The notes under the pieces are model-generated. The model made no database searches. It saw nothing but the letters and a program-made list of their open reading frames with translations, and was not told the origin of the DNA. From CAVQGZ01 sp963714455 (lineage in GTDB: Bacteria > Actinomycetota > Actinomycetes > Jiangellales > Jiangellaceae): 64,000 nt of DNA. The stretch is from NCBI GenBank assembly GCA_963714455.1, contig CAVQON010000018.1, forward strand, positions 1-64,000, given 5' to 3'. Below are positions 49,908 through 59,362 of this stretch, piece by piece; within the stretch, counting starts at the first letter, position 1; every line of letters starts with the position of its first letter. The position numbers and the translations under genes were made by a program.

Positions 49908-51309
49908 GTGCGGGTTCGGGTGCTGGCGGCGATGCTGGGGCTGCTGGTGCTGGCCATGGTCGTCACTGGCATCGAGCTGACGGTGTCCCAGCTGGCCCGG
50001 GTGGACGCGGCGGTCACCGATGCGTTGACGACGCAGATCGCGGAGTTTCGCGGCATCCTCGAGAACGTCGACCCAGCCACGGGGGAGCCGTGGGCGGACG
50101 TCGACGCCGCGATCGCCGCCGGTGTCGCGCGCCAGGTTCCGAACCGCTACCAGGACGTCGCCGGTCTCGTCGACGGCGTCGTCGTCTACCGACCTCGCGA
50201 GTCCGAGCCACCACAGATCGAGGACGAGCCTGCCTTGCTCGCAGCCGTTGACGGGCTCAGCGAACCCAGCGCTGGGCGAGGTAGAGGGCAACGCCGGCCC
50301 GCTGCGGTGGGCAGCGCTGCCGGTGACGGTGCAGGGCGACCCGCGGGCCGGGCTGCTGCTCGCCGCGGTCGACGTGGGGCCGCAGCGCGCGGCGGTGTGG
50401 GAGCAGATGCGCACCTACGCCACGGCAAGCGTGATCACCCTGGTGGTCGTCGGCCTGGTCGGCTGGTTCCTCGCCGGGCGGCTGCTGCGCCCCCTGCGAG
50501 ACCTGCGCGACACCGCTGAACGCATCAGCGAGACCGACCTGGCCCAGCGCCTCACCGTCGAGGGGTCCGATGAGATCTCTGACCTGTCCGAGACGTTCAA
50601 CGGCATGCTCGACCGGCTGGAGACGGCGTTCGACGACCAGCGCCGCTTTCTCGACGACGCCGGGCACGAGCTGCGCACCCCGCTGACGATCGTGTCCGGT
50701 CACCTGCAGGTGATGGACAGCCACGACCCGGCCGACGTCGACGACTCCCGGGCTCTGGTGCTCGACGAGGTCGCCCGCATGAGCCGCCTGGTGAACGATC
50801 TGATCGTGCTGGCGAAGTCCGAACGACCCGACTTCGTCCAGCCCCAGCCGGTCGACCTCGCCCGGCTCGTGCCCCGCGCCCTGGACACCGCACGCGGCCT
50901 GGCTGACCGCCAGTGGAGCGTGCACCCCGGGCCGTCGCTGCTCGTCCAGGCCGACGGCGAGCGGGTCACCCAGGCGCTGCTGCAGCTGGGCACCAATGCC
51001 GTACGCCACACCACCACCGGTGACACCATCACATTCGGCTGGCACCGCGAGGCCGGGCACGCGGTCGTGTGGGTGGCCGACACCGGCCCCGGGTTCGGCG
51101 ACCAGCACCCCGACGCCCTGTTCGAACGGTTCGCCCGCGGCAACCGGCCCCGCGGCGAGGGCACCGGGCTCGGGCTGGCCATCGTCGCCTCCATCGCCAC
51201 CGCGCACGGCGGGCGTGCCACCGCCCGACACACCGACACCGGCGGAGCCCAGGTCGAGGTCCACCTGCCGCTCACGTCAGTGCAGGATGCCCCCGTGGAG
51301 CCACGATGA
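49908..51309 (+). pseudogene. Sensor histidine kinase with a frameshift
   Basis: Membrane histidine kinase. The first frame (GTG at 49908, possibly a CTG at 49824) gives helix 1 and an extracytoplasmic sensor to about residue 120. One extra base near 50268 (A in CCCAGCGCT) breaks it, and the match resumes in another frame with GEVEGNAGPLRWAALPV. The rest is normal: helix 2, HAMP, H-box FLDDAGHELRTPLT, N-box TNAVRHT, and GTGLGLAIV. Total expected length is ~470 aa. The stop overlaps the response regulator start (ATGA, 51306-51309). Either a true inactivating mutation or a sequencing error; without the shift it would be the cognate kinase. Confidence 0.8.
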
Positions 51310-51971
51310 GCCAAGTCCTGATCGCCGAGGACGAGGAGCGCATCGCCTCGTTCATCCAGAAAGGGCTACGCGGGCACGGGTTCGCCACCGTCACCGCCAC
51401 CGACGGGGTCACCGCCCTGGACCTCGCCCAGTCGGACATGGTCGACCTCGTCATCCTCGACATCGGCCTACCCATGCTCGACGGGTTCGAGGTGCTGCGC
51501 CGGCTGCGTGCGGCCGGCAGCACCGTCCCGGTCATCATCCTCACCGCGCGCGACACGATCCCCGACAAGCTCACCGGCCTCGGCGGCGGCGCCGACGACT
51601 ACATGGTCAAACCCTTCAGCTTCGACGAGCTGCTCGCCCGCATCCGCCTGCGTCTGCGCGACACGACCGACACCTCCCAGGGGTCGGTGCTGCGCTGCGG
51701 CGGCTTCACCCTCGACCTCGACACCCGCCTGGCCACCGTCGACGGCAAGCGCGTCGAGCTGTCCGCGCGCGAGTTCTCCCTGGCCACCGTCCTCATGCGC
51801 AACCCCGGCCACGTCCTCACCCGCGAACAGCTCCTCGACCGCGTCTGGGGGTTCGACTTCGACCCCGGCTCCAACGTCGTCGACGTCTACATCCGCTACC
51901 TGCGCCAGAAGATCGGCGCCGCCCGCATCGAGACCGTCCGCGGTATGGGCTACCGGCTCGTCGAGGTGTGA
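51306..51971 (+). CDS. OmpR/PhoB-family response regulator
   Basis: Response regulator (221 aa). The receiver domain has the acidic pair EDEE, the phospho-acceptor Asp in VILDIGLP, the Thr in LTARD and Lys in MVKPFS. The C-terminal winged helix (about 125-221) has LSAREFSLATVL and VRGMGYRLV. It should bind paired direct repeats with ~11-bp spacing, such as those at 47925-47958 upstream of the locus. Its ATG overlaps the stop of the histidine kinase gene. Confidence 0.95.
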   Translation: MSQVLIAEDEERIASFIQKGLRGHGFATVTATDGVTALDLAQSDMVDLVILDIGLPMLDGFEVLRRLRAAGSTVPVIILTARDTIPDKLTGLGGGADDYMVKPFSFDELLARIRLRLRDTTDTSQGSVLRCGGFTLDLDTRLATVDGKRVELSAREFSLATVLMRNPGHVLTREQLLDRVWGFDFDPGSNVVDVYIRYLRQKIGAARIETVRGMGYRLVEV

Positions 51972-52060
51972 CGTGACCGCCGACAAGGGGGTCGGCCGCG
52001 CTGTCGAGTGGTGGCCGGCATCTGATCCTGTTAAACTTCTGTTTACCTAAGGAGGTGCTG

Positions 52061-52405
52061 ATGTTCACTCAAGATGATCGTGACTTTCTCGACCGGCTCG
52101 GTCGCCGCGCGCAGATCCGACTGGCGACGACGGACCCGTCGATCGACCGGCTGCACGCCGCCATCGAGGGCCTGCGAGGCGTCCTGCGTGACCAGCGATC
52201 CGTGGACGACGCTCGACGAGCCGAGCTCGACGAGCTTCTCGACCTGATCTGGTGGGCCAGCTCGGCCGGAGACAGTGGAGTCGCCCGTGAGCGGGCCGCC
52301 GCTCTCGCGCACGGCGTGCGCAGGCTGTCGCTGGACGGGGTTCGGTCCATGACCATGGTGGACGCGGCGCAGCAGATCAGGACGTTGGTCGTGCTCGCGG
52401 CCTGA
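52061..52405 (+). CDS. Hypothetical helical protein
   Basis: A 114-residue, mostly helical, charged protein without membrane segments or recognised motifs (begins MFTQDDRDFLDRLGRRAQ). A perfect Shine-Dalgarno AAGGAGGT (52049-52056) points to the ATG at 52061 and strong translation. Upstream is a relatively AT-rich stretch (GTTAAACTTCTGTTTACC) containing TAAAC/GTTTA inverted repeats, which probably holds the promoter. pfkB follows 53 bases downstream. Confidence 0.65.
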   Translation: MFTQDDRDFLDRLGRRAQIRLATTDPSIDRLHAAIEGLRGVLRDQRSVDDARRAELDELLDLIWWASSAGDSGVARERAAALAHGVRRLSLDGVRSMTMVDAAQQIRTLVVLAA

Positions 52406-52458
52406 GCGGACTGGCGAACTCCCCTTCGGTGGGCAGGTATGACCAGTAGTTTGCTGCC

Positions 52459-53418
52459 GTGCTCACCGTTGCCACGATCACCATGTCGCCCAGCGTGGAC
52501 TACACGCTCTCGATCCCACGCATGATGCCCGAGGAGAAGCTGCGGGCCACCGTCGACGCCACCGAGCCCGGCGGCGGGGGTGTACAGGTGGCCCGTGCCC
52601 TGCGGCGCCTCGACGAGGCCGTGGAAGCGATCGTCACCCTCGGGGGCAACACGGGTGCCACGTTGGAGAACCTGCTGCTCGCTGAGGGCGTCCCGGTTCA
52701 CCAGATACCCGTCCAGGCCAACACGCGACCGAGCCTCACGATCTTCGTCGAAGACCAGCGGGTCAACTTCCGCGTCGTGGGCGAGGCAGGGGAGCAGACC
52801 GAGGACGAGTGGCGGCAGGTGCTCGACCGGCTCAACGAGTTCGAGTCGCTCCCGCCCTACATCGTGCTCTCGGGGTCGTTCCCCCCAGGCGTGCCCAACA
52901 GCCTCGTCGGCGAGATCGCCGACCTGTGCCGCCACCGCCGATCGAGGCTGGTGTTCGACGGGTCGGGCGAGGCGTTGCGCGTCGCGGTGGAGTCGAAGGT
53001 CGACCTGATCAAGCCCAGCAAAGAGGAGCTCGCCGACCTGGTCGACGAGGACGGCTACGACCCCGACTTCGACTACCGTGCAGCCGCCCAGCGCATCGTG
53101 GACTCCGGCGTCCCGCGTCTGGTGGTGTCGCTGGGCGGGGCGGGCACCTATGTTCTCTCGGCTTCCGGCGACGAGGCCCGCATGCGACCACCGAAGATCG
53201 AGGTGGCCAGCACCGTCGCGGCAGGGGACTCGACGGTCGCGGGACTGGTGGCCGGACTCACCCGAGGTCTGCCCCTGATCGACTCGGTGCGGCTGGGCAC
53301 CGCGTGCGGCACGGGCACCTGCCTGCACCGCGGCTCGCAGCTGTTCACCCACGAGGACATCACCCGGATCCTTCCGCAGATCGTCGTCGAGCGGCTGAGC
53401 GAGGCCGTGCCGCGCTGA
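52459..53418 (+). CDS. pfkB: 6-phosphofructokinase 2-type sugar kinase (PfkB)
   Basis: Ribokinase-fold kinase (319 aa) phosphorylating fructose-6-phosphate or a close sugar phosphate. The sequence follows E. coli Pfk-2 closely: TMSPSVDYTL, EEKLRATV, EPGGGGVQVARAL, SGSFPPGVP, DGSGEALRVA, LIKPSKEEL and the catalytic-loop region STVAAGDSTVAG (usually GAGDS; the first Gly is Ala here, the catalytic Asp is kept). A tagatose-6-P or 1-phosphofructokinase role is possible, but GGGG instead of GGKG favours Pfk-2. GTG start at 52459. Confidence 0.85.
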   Translation: MLTVATITMSPSVDYTLSIPRMMPEEKLRATVDATEPGGGGVQVARALRRLDEAVEAIVTLGGNTGATLENLLLAEGVPVHQIPVQANTRPSLTIFVEDQRVNFRVVGEAGEQTEDEWRQVLDRLNEFESLPPYIVLSGSFPPGVPNSLVGEIADLCRHRRSRLVFDGSGEALRVAVESKVDLIKPSKEELADLVDEDGYDPDFDYRAAAQRIVDSGVPRLVVSLGGAGTYVLSASGDEARMRPPKIEVASTVAAGDSTVAGLVAGLTRGLPLIDSVRLGTACGTGTCLHRGSQLFTHEDITRILPQIVVERLSEAVPR

Positions 53419-53497
53419 CCTACCCGCCTGGCGCATTAGGCTCGGTCCGGCTCAACCGGGCAGCATCGCTGGCGCAGAAGGGTGTCGAGGGACGGTC

Positions 53498-56400
53498 GTG
53501 ACGGGGCAGATCACCGAAGCCATCGGGCGCTGGGCCGACGAGGTCGCCTCGCTCGGGGGGAGCGACCCGTTGGTGCGGTTCCGTGACCTCAAGGTCGGCA
53601 CGCTCGACCTGTCCGCGGCCGACGAGGTGCTGCGCAAGAAGCTGATCGACGGCGAGCCGGTGCGGGTGTCGCGGCTGTTCCCGCACGAACCGCTGCGCAC
53701 CACCGCCAGCCGGTCGGCTGCCAAGCTCGCCGAGCGGCTGTGGCGGCTCGAGGCCGGGCACGGCATCGCCGCCGGCTATCTCGCGACCGGTTTGGCCTCC
53801 TGGAGCGACCCGGCCAGCACCCGACGCCCCAACGTGCCGATCATCCTGCGTCGACTGGAGGCGTTGCCCATCGGCTTCGCCGAGCCCGACCTGATGCTGC
53901 ACGTCGTGGGCGAGCCCGAGCTCAACACCCGGCTGCTGGACGCCATGGCCGCACAGCTGGGTCTGCGCCTCACCCCGGCCGACCTGCTCGACCCGTCCGG
54001 CGACCTGCGCTACCCGGTGGTCGTCGACCGGCTGCGCGAGCAGGCACCGCCGCACGTCATCGACGGCTTCGCCATCTCGCACCGAGCCGTGATCGGGCTG
54101 ATGACGCCGGTGGCCGACGACGTGGCCGCCGACCTGCGTGCCCACGCCCCGCTGGTGGCGTCGCGACCCCTGGTGGGCTTGGCTGCCGGATCAGCCGTGC
54201 TGCCACCGACGGCGTCGAGCACGCCCGGCAAGGCCGAGGCGGGCCCGCCGCCCATCGACCTGGACTCCGTGCAGGCGTCCGTGCTCGACGCCGCCCGGGC
54301 GGGCACGTCCCTGGCCGTGGCCACCCCGGCCGGAACTGGAGCGACGCAGGTCGCTGCGGGGGTGTGTGCGCAGGCAGTCGCGGACGGACGCAGCGTGCTC
54401 GTCGTCGCCGAGTCGTCGTCGCGCCTGCGTGGGCTGCGTCGCCGCCTGGCCGCCATCGGGCTCGGCGGCGCCACCCTCGACTTGTCCGACGGTCAGGTGT
54501 CGACAGCAGCGCTCGCGCGCACCGTCGTGTCCACGATCGACGCGGCTGCTCGTCCGGGTGCCGACCCCGCCGGTGACCCCACGCTCACCCCCGGCATCGA
54601 CCTCGGGGTGTCGGCCCGCGACCGTGACCTGCTCACCCGCTACGTCCGGGCGCTGCACGAGCGGCGCCCACCCCGCGGCGTGTCCGCCTACCAGGCCATC
54701 AGCGCAGCGCACTCGGTGGCGGCCGACCAGCAGTCGTCAGTGCGCATCAGCGCTGACTCGTTGGCCGCCCTCGACGGTGCGGCGATGGCACGCCTGCGTG
54801 CCGATCTCGCCGAGTTCACCGACCTCGACGGTCTGCTGATCTCGGCAACGACCACGCCCTGGTTCGGTGCTGTCCCGCAGAACCCGCACGAGGCTGAGCA
54901 GATGGTCGCGCTGGTCGACCGGCTGCGGACCGAGCTGCTGCCCGCAGCCCGCGACCGCGCCGCGCGCGCGGCGGCCGAGGTCGGCATGCCGGCGCCGAGC
55001 ACCGTCGCCGACCTTGACTCGCTGGCTGCGCTGCTGGATGACGTCACGCAGGTCGAGGCGGTGTTCGCCCGTGAGCTGTGGGCCGAGCCGGTGCACCGCA
55101 TGGCAGCGGCCGTCGCCGACCGGCGCACACGGCGGTCGCTGGCCGACGGCCCGGGGCTGCGCGAGCGCCGCGCCCTGCGCGCGACCACCGAGCGGCTGGC
55201 CCGACCCGGGACAGCCGATGACGAGGCACTGCTGGCGCAGACCCTCGCCACGGCGGTCGACGTGCTGGACCGGTGGGCCGGTGCCGCGCACGACAACCGG
55301 CTGCCGCGCACCGGCGACAGCGCGTCCGCAGCCGTCGAGGCGTGGACCCAGACGTCGGCCGCACTGTCCGCCCTGCGCGCTCTGCACCCCCACGCGGTGC
55401 CCGAGGAGCTCGACCTGGCCGGGGTGCAGGCCCGGCTGGCCACTCTCGCCGCCGACGCCCACTGGGCCCGTCGGCTCCCCCGGCTGACCGCGGCCGCAGC
55501 CGACCTGGCCGACGCCGGGTTCGGTCCGGTCGTCGCCGACCTTCGAGAACGACGCGAGGCGGGCGAGACCGTGACCGGCGAGTCGGCGGTCGCGGTGCTC
55601 GACTCGGTCGTGGCGGCCACGCTGGCCGAGCAGATCGAAGACACCGACCCCGTTCTCGCCGACACCTCAGGCCCCACCCTGCGCGAGGCCTCGCAGCGGT
55701 GGCGGCAGGCGGACGCTGCCGCGTCCGTCGCTGCCGCCGACGTCGCCCGCGCGGCGTGGGGACGACGCGCGCGGGCCGCCGCCACCGCTCGCCCGGTGCA
55801 GGTGCGGGTGCTGCGCGACGCGGTGGTGGGGCGCGGCCCGTCGACGACGCGCGAGCTGCTGGCAGGCGCCTGGTCGACGGTGATCGCCGCCCGCCCGGTG
55901 TGGCTGGCCGGTCCGCTGCCGGTGGCTGCCGCGATGCCCCTGGACGTCTCGTTCGACCTCGTCGTGGTTCTCGACGCGCAGTCGGTCGCGCTCGCCCACG
56001 CCATCGGTGTTCTCGCTCGGGCCGAGCAGGTCGTGGTGCTGGGCGACCCGGCGCAGCCGCCGCCGTCCCCGACCCCGCTCAGCGTCGACACACCTGACCC
56101 CCGGGTCACCGGCCAGATCCCCGGCGCCGGCGTCGAGACGCCGTCGCTCTACGCGGTGCTGCGCGACCAGCTGCCCTCCCTCGACCTGCCCGCGCGCTAC
56201 GGCTGCCGCGACGCACGCCTTCAGGTGGCGATGCCCGAGTCGCGCTCGGGTGCCGCTCCGGCGGTGCCCCCCGGGGCCTCGGCCACGCCGCCGCTGCTGT
56301 TTCGCCTCGTCCAGCAAGAGATGGGTACCCGCGAGCAGGAGGAGAGCGTCGACCGCGAGGTCGACGAGGTCGTCGACCTCGTGCGGGGGCATGTCACCGG

Positions 56401-57706
56401 GCGGCCACATGCCAGCCTCGCGGTGCTGACCCTGGGACGCCTGCATGCCGCCGCCGTCGAGTCGGCACTCGCGCGCGCCTGCCTCACCGACTCCGCCCTG
56501 GCCGCGGCGCTGGGGCCAGACGCCGACGAGCCGTTCCTGCTGCGTCCGGTCGACGACCTCAACGGCGAGCGCCGCGACGCGGTGATCCTCTCCGTGGGCT
56601 TCGGTCGCGCCCGCGACGGACGGCTGCTGTACCGCTACGGTCCGCTGAACAGGCCGGGAGGGCTGCGCTGGCTGACGTCTGCCGTGTCGACTGCCCGACG
56701 CGAGCTGATGGTGGTGTCGTCGGTGACGGCGTCGGACCTCGAGCCGCGTCGACTGGCCGCGGACGGGCTGCGAGGCCTTCGCCAGCTTCTGGCGACGGCG
56801 GAGGGGATAGCGGTCGAGGGTGCGGACGACCCGAACGCCCATCCGGCTCTGGCGCAACGCCCCCTCGACCCGTTGGAACGGGCGATCGCCAGCCGGCTGC
56901 ACCAGGCAGGTCTGCCCGTGCTCAGCGGTGCCGGCTGCGGTGCGCTGGCCCTCGGGTTCGCGCTCGAGCATCCCGGCCGTCCGGGGCGCGGAGTGCTGGC
57001 CGTGGAGACCGAGGGCGGCACGTTCGCCTCTGTCGACGACCTGCGCGACCGCGAACGGATGCGTGCCGAGCAGCTCATGCGGGCAGGCTGGTCGGTCTAC
57101 CGGGTGTGCGTGGCCGACTGGCTGCGCGACCCCGACGCCGAGGTGGCGAGCATCACGGCTGCCTGGCGCGACTCCGCCGCGCTGGCCGACGCGCTCGACG
57201 CAGCGCGCAACGCGCCGGCCCCGGCCGCCGACGCCCAGACGGGTGCGTCCGGCGACGAGCCGGCGGACAGCGAGGCCGAGCAGTCGTCGCCGCAGCCACG
57301 ACCACCGATCGCCGTCGGACGCCCAGTGGAGGCCTACCCCGTCGCCGACCTGGTCGCGTTGGCCGCCTGGGTGGAGCAGCGCAACCCGGGACTTACCGAG
57401 GACGAGGCCGTCGCAGCTCTTGCCAGTGAGGTGGGGCTTGCCCACCCGACGGGTCGCTCAGACACGGTGCTGCGCCGCGCGGTCCGCGCCGCCACCATCG
57501 CCGCCAGTCCGGCGGGTCTGCCGCACCCCGCGGAGAGCACGGAGGGCGCGGAGCCGACCCCGCCACGCGTCGACGCGGGATCGGTGATCGACGACCCGTT
57601 GCCGACGCTGTCCGCCGGCGACGAGGCCGAGCGTGCCGCCGAAAGGGCTGGGGAGGACGCCGCCCGCGAGCAGTGGCTCAACGACGAACGTCCGCCGCAC
57701 CACTAG
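53498..57706 (+). CDS. SF1 helicase / MTES_1575-nuclease-like protein with degenerate active sites
   Basis: A 1,402-residue protein with the layout of the large actinobacterial DUF4011-type helicase-nucleases: N-terminal LVRFRDLKVGTLDL block, helicase core, long helical insert (about 430-790) and a C-terminal endonuclease-like domain (about 1121-1220, LERAIASRL ... LAVETEGGTFAS ... RAGWSVYRVCVADWLRDP). Key residues are missing. The Walker A-like sequence at 275-284 is ATPAGTGATQ, with Ala282 in place of the catalytic Lys. The Walker B-like VVVLDAQS (822-829) lacks the Glu of DEAS. In the nuclease domain the usual Asp before the EC(D/E) motif is not evident. GDPAQPPP is retained. It may be a DNA-binding scaffold. 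GTG start at 53498. Confidence 0.7.
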   Translation: MTGQITEAIGRWADEVASLGGSDPLVRFRDLKVGTLDLSAADEVLRKKLIDGEPVRVSRLFPHEPLRTTASRSAAKLAERLWRLEAGHGIAAGYLATGLASWSDPASTRRPNVPIILRRLEALPIGFAEPDLMLHVVGEPELNTRLLDAMAAQLGLRLTPADLLDPSGDLRYPVVVDRLREQAPPHVIDGFAISHRAVIGLMTPVADDVAADLRAHAPLVASRPLVGLAAGSAVLPPTASSTPGKAEAGPPPIDLDSVQASVLDAARAGTSLAVATPAGTGATQVAAGVCAQAVADGRSVLVVAESSSRLRGLRRRLAAIGLGGATLDLSDGQVSTAALARTVVSTIDAAARPGADPAGDPTLTPGIDLGVSARDRDLLTRYVRALHERRPPRGVSAYQAISAAHSVAADQQSSVRISADSLAALDGAAMARLRADLAEFTDLDGLLISATTTPWFGAVPQNPHEAEQMVALVDRLRTELLPAARDRAARAAAEVGMPAPSTVADLDSLAALLDDVTQVEAVFARELWAEPVHRMAAAVADRRTRRSLADGPGLRERRALRATTERLARPGTADDEALLAQTLATAVDVLDRWAGAAHDNRLPRTGDSASAAVEAWTQTSAALSALRALHPHAVPEELDLAGVQARLATLAADAHWARRLPRLTAAAADLADAGFGPVVADLRERREAGETVTGESAVAVLDSVVAATLAEQIEDTDPVLADTSGPTLREASQRWRQADAAASVAAADVARAAWGRRARAAATARPVQVRVLRDAVVGRGPSTTRELLAGAWSTVIAARPVWLAGPLPVAAAMPLDVSFDLVVVLDAQSVALAHAIGVLARAEQVVVLGDPAQPPPSPTPLSVDTPDPRVTGQIPGAGVETPSLYAVLRDQLPSLDLPARYGCRDARLQVAMPESRSGAAPAVPPGASATPPLLFRLVQQEMGTREQEESVDREVDEVVDLVRGHVTGRPHASLAVLTLGRLHAAAVESALARACLTDSALAAALGPDADEPFLLRPVDDLNGERRDAVILSVGFGRARDGRLLYRYGPLNRPGGLRWLTSAVSTARRELMVVSSVTASDLEPRRLAADGLRGLRQLLATAEGIAVEGADDPNAHPALAQRPLDPLERAIASRLHQAGLPVLSGAGCGALALGFALEHPGRPGRGVLAVETEGGTFASVDDLRDRERMRAEQLMRAGWSVYRVCVADWLRDPDAEVASITAAWRDSAALADALDAARNAPAPAADAQTGASGDEPADSEAEQSSPQPRPPIAVGRPVEAYPVADLVALAAWVEQRNPGLTEDEAVAALASEVGLAHPTGRSDTVLRRAVRAATIAASPAGLPHPAESTEGAEPTPPRVDAGSVIDDPLPTLSAGDEAERAAERAGEDAAREQWLNDERPPHH

Positions 57707-57725
57707 AGCGGGTGCGGCGCGTCGC

Positions 57726-58151
57726 TCAGCTCGTGTCGACGCCTGACCCGCCGGGACGGCGCTCGGCGAGCAGGTCGCGGATCTCTTTGAGCAGCTCGAC
57801 GTCGGCCGGGATCTCCTCGGGCTCGGGCTCGACGTCCAGCTTGGCCTTGACTCGCGCCTGGTAGGCGTTCATCGGGGCGACGACGAGGAAGTAGACGACG
57901 GCTGCGGTGATCACGAAGGTGATGGCCGCCGTCACGACTGCGCCGATGTCGACGAACGTGGCGTCGTTGCCGGCGAGGATCTGAAAGCCCCACCCGGTCG
58001 CGTCCGGTCCACCGAAGACCGCGATGAGCGGGTTGATGATGGCTTCGCCGAAGACCGCCACGAGTGCGGTGAACGCGCCGCCGATGACGACGGCGACGGC
58101 CAGCTCGACGACGTTGCCACGAAGGATGAAGTCACGGAATCCTTTGATCAC
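57726..58151 (-). CDS. mscL: Large-conductance mechanosensitive channel
   Basis: MscL (141 aa), the pentameric stretch-activated channel that protects against hypo-osmotic shock. The N-terminal helix GFRDFILRGNVVELAVAVVIGGAF and TM1 are classic. TM2 (ITFVITAAVVYFLVVAPMNAYQ) and the C-terminal acidic/helical bundle (EEIPADVELLKEIRDLL) follow. I took the GTG at 58151, directly before IKGFRDF. It is convergent with the helicase-like gene, and the SAF-domain gene precedes it by 17 bases. Confidence 0.97.
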   Translation of the reverse strand: MIKGFRDFILRGNVVELAVAVVIGGAFTALVAVFGEAIINPLIAVFGGPDATGWGFQILAGNDATFVDIGAVVTAAITFVITAAVVYFLVVAPMNAYQARVKAKLDVEPEPEEIPADVELLKEIRDLLAERRPGGSGVDTS

Positions 58152-58168
58152 TCGGTAATCGTAAGGGT

Positions 58169-58855
58169 CTACCTGCGAAGGCTGGCCCACAGCGGGCCCT
58201 CGGCGGCGCCGCCGACGATGTCGAGCACCTCGCGGTCGGTAGCGGCGACCACGACGAGACCGCCCAGCAGGTCGTCGGCAGCAAGGTCGGCGGTGGCGTC
58301 CGGGCCCGACGAGGAGCCCGCCGAGTGCAGGACGACAAGGTCGCGTCCGACCACCTGCACTCTGGCGCCGTGGTCGTCGGTGGCGACCGCGGCGAGCAGG
58401 TCGACCCGGTCACCCGGTCTCAGAAGCGCAGCCGCACCCGGGTCGGCCAGACGCACGGGCAGCGCCACGGTTCCCGGGGGCGTGCCGGCCAGCAGCCCCG
58501 ACCCGGTCAGTCGCGCTGTCGTGATGGCCTCACCGGCCGCGACCGGTGCCAGCAGCACCCGGCCGAGAGCGCCCGAGCGGTCGAGCGCGGCCGGCGGCAC
58601 GAGCGCGGCCGGAGCGGGGACGTCGCGCAGGTCGTCGGTGACCAGCCGAGCCCCAGCCGGCAGGTCGCGGGCCGCCACGGTCATCACCACCGTCGCGGCC
58701 GGGGCCGGTGCGAGAACGGACAGCGCCAGCAGCGCAGCCAGGCCGATCAGCCCCGCGCCGACCCATCGCTGGTAGCGCCGGGCGAGCCGCCGGGCGTCGC
58801 GCCACGCCCGGCGCATGCGACTCGACGACGTCGAAGGAGGGCGGCGGTCGAGCAC
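58169..58855 (-). CDS. SAF-domain (CpaB/RcpC-like) membrane protein
   Basis: A 228-residue protein with a basic cytosolic N-terminus, one membrane helix (about 33-52), and an extracytoplasmic SAF domain beginning VAARDLPAGARLVTDDL, followed by GRVLLAPVAAGEAIT and a RcpC-like region LRPGDRVDLLAAV. CpaB/RcpC proteins act in Flp pilus assembly, but no pilus genes are nearby; the actinobacterial stand-alone version next to mscL and fmdB has no known role. GTG start at 58855; an ATG (MRRAW) at 58816 is also possible. Confidence 0.8.
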   Translation of the reverse strand: MLDRRPPSTSSSRMRRAWRDARRLARRYQRWVGAGLIGLAALLALSVLAPAPAATVVMTVAARDLPAGARLVTDDLRDVPAPAALVPPAALDRSGALGRVLLAPVAAGEAITTARLTGSGLLAGTPPGTVALPVRLADPGAAALLRPGDRVDLLAAVATDDHGARVQVVGRDLVVLHSAGSSSGPDATADLAADDLLGGLVVVAATDREVLDIVGGAAEGPLWASLRR

Positions 58856-58906
58856 TCGAGGACGGTACGAGAACGGCGGCGCGCCCGGCCGTTCTCGTCC
58901 ACAGGC

Positions 58907-59335
58907 TCAGCCGGACGAGGAGGGCTTCGACCCCGTGCCGCCGGCGGAGCCTCCGGACGACCCCTTGCCGGACGACCCGCCGCTCGACGACCCACTGCCC
59001 GCGGAGCTGCCGCTCGACGAGGCTGTGGAGCCGGACTTCTCCGACGACGTGGCGCTCGACGACGAGCTGCTCTCACCCGACGTGGACGCGGCGTCGCTCT
59101 TGGCGCCCTTGTCCGACGAGCCGCCCGACGAGCCGGAACCTTTGGCCGCCTTGCTGCCCGAGCGGCTGTCGGTGCGGTAGAAGCCCGAGCCCTTGAACAC
59201 GACCCCGACCGGGTGGAACACCTTGCGCAGCCGGCCGTCGCAGCGGGGGCACTGCGTCAGCGGGTCGGCGGTGAACGACTGCACCACCTCGAGCTGCTCG
59301 TCGCACTCGGTGCACGCGTACGTGTAGGTGGGCAC
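58907..59335 (-). CDS. ruc: FmdB-type zinc-ribbon protein, Ruc-like redox-regulated chaperone
   Basis: A 142-residue protein. Residues 1-42 form a zinc ribbon with two CxxC knuckles (CTEC and CPRC) in the PTYTYACTECDEQLEVVQSF fold, followed by GVVFKGSGFYRTD. The remaining ~85 residues are Ser/Gly/Lys low complexity, expected to be disordered. This is the layout of M. tuberculosis Rv0991c (Ruc), a chaperone that is activated by oxidation and cooperates with Hsp70. A CIRCE operator 28 bases upstream of the ATG indicates control by the heat-shock repressor HrcA, which supports a protein-quality-control role. Confidence 0.85.
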   Translation of the reverse strand: MPTYTYACTECDEQLEVVQSFTADPLTQCPRCDGRLRKVFHPVGVVFKGSGFYRTDSRSGSKAAKGSGSSGGSSDKGAKSDAASTSGESSSSSSATSSEKSGSTASSSGSSAGSGSSSGGSSGKGSSGGSAGGTGSKPSSSG

Positions 59336-59362
59336 GGTGTCCTCTCCGGCGGCCAGCAGGCG

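Noticed and set aside
58169..58855. Flp pilus assembly protein CpaB
   Set aside because: The SAF/RcpC shape fits, but no other pilus genes are nearby, so only a domain-level call is made.
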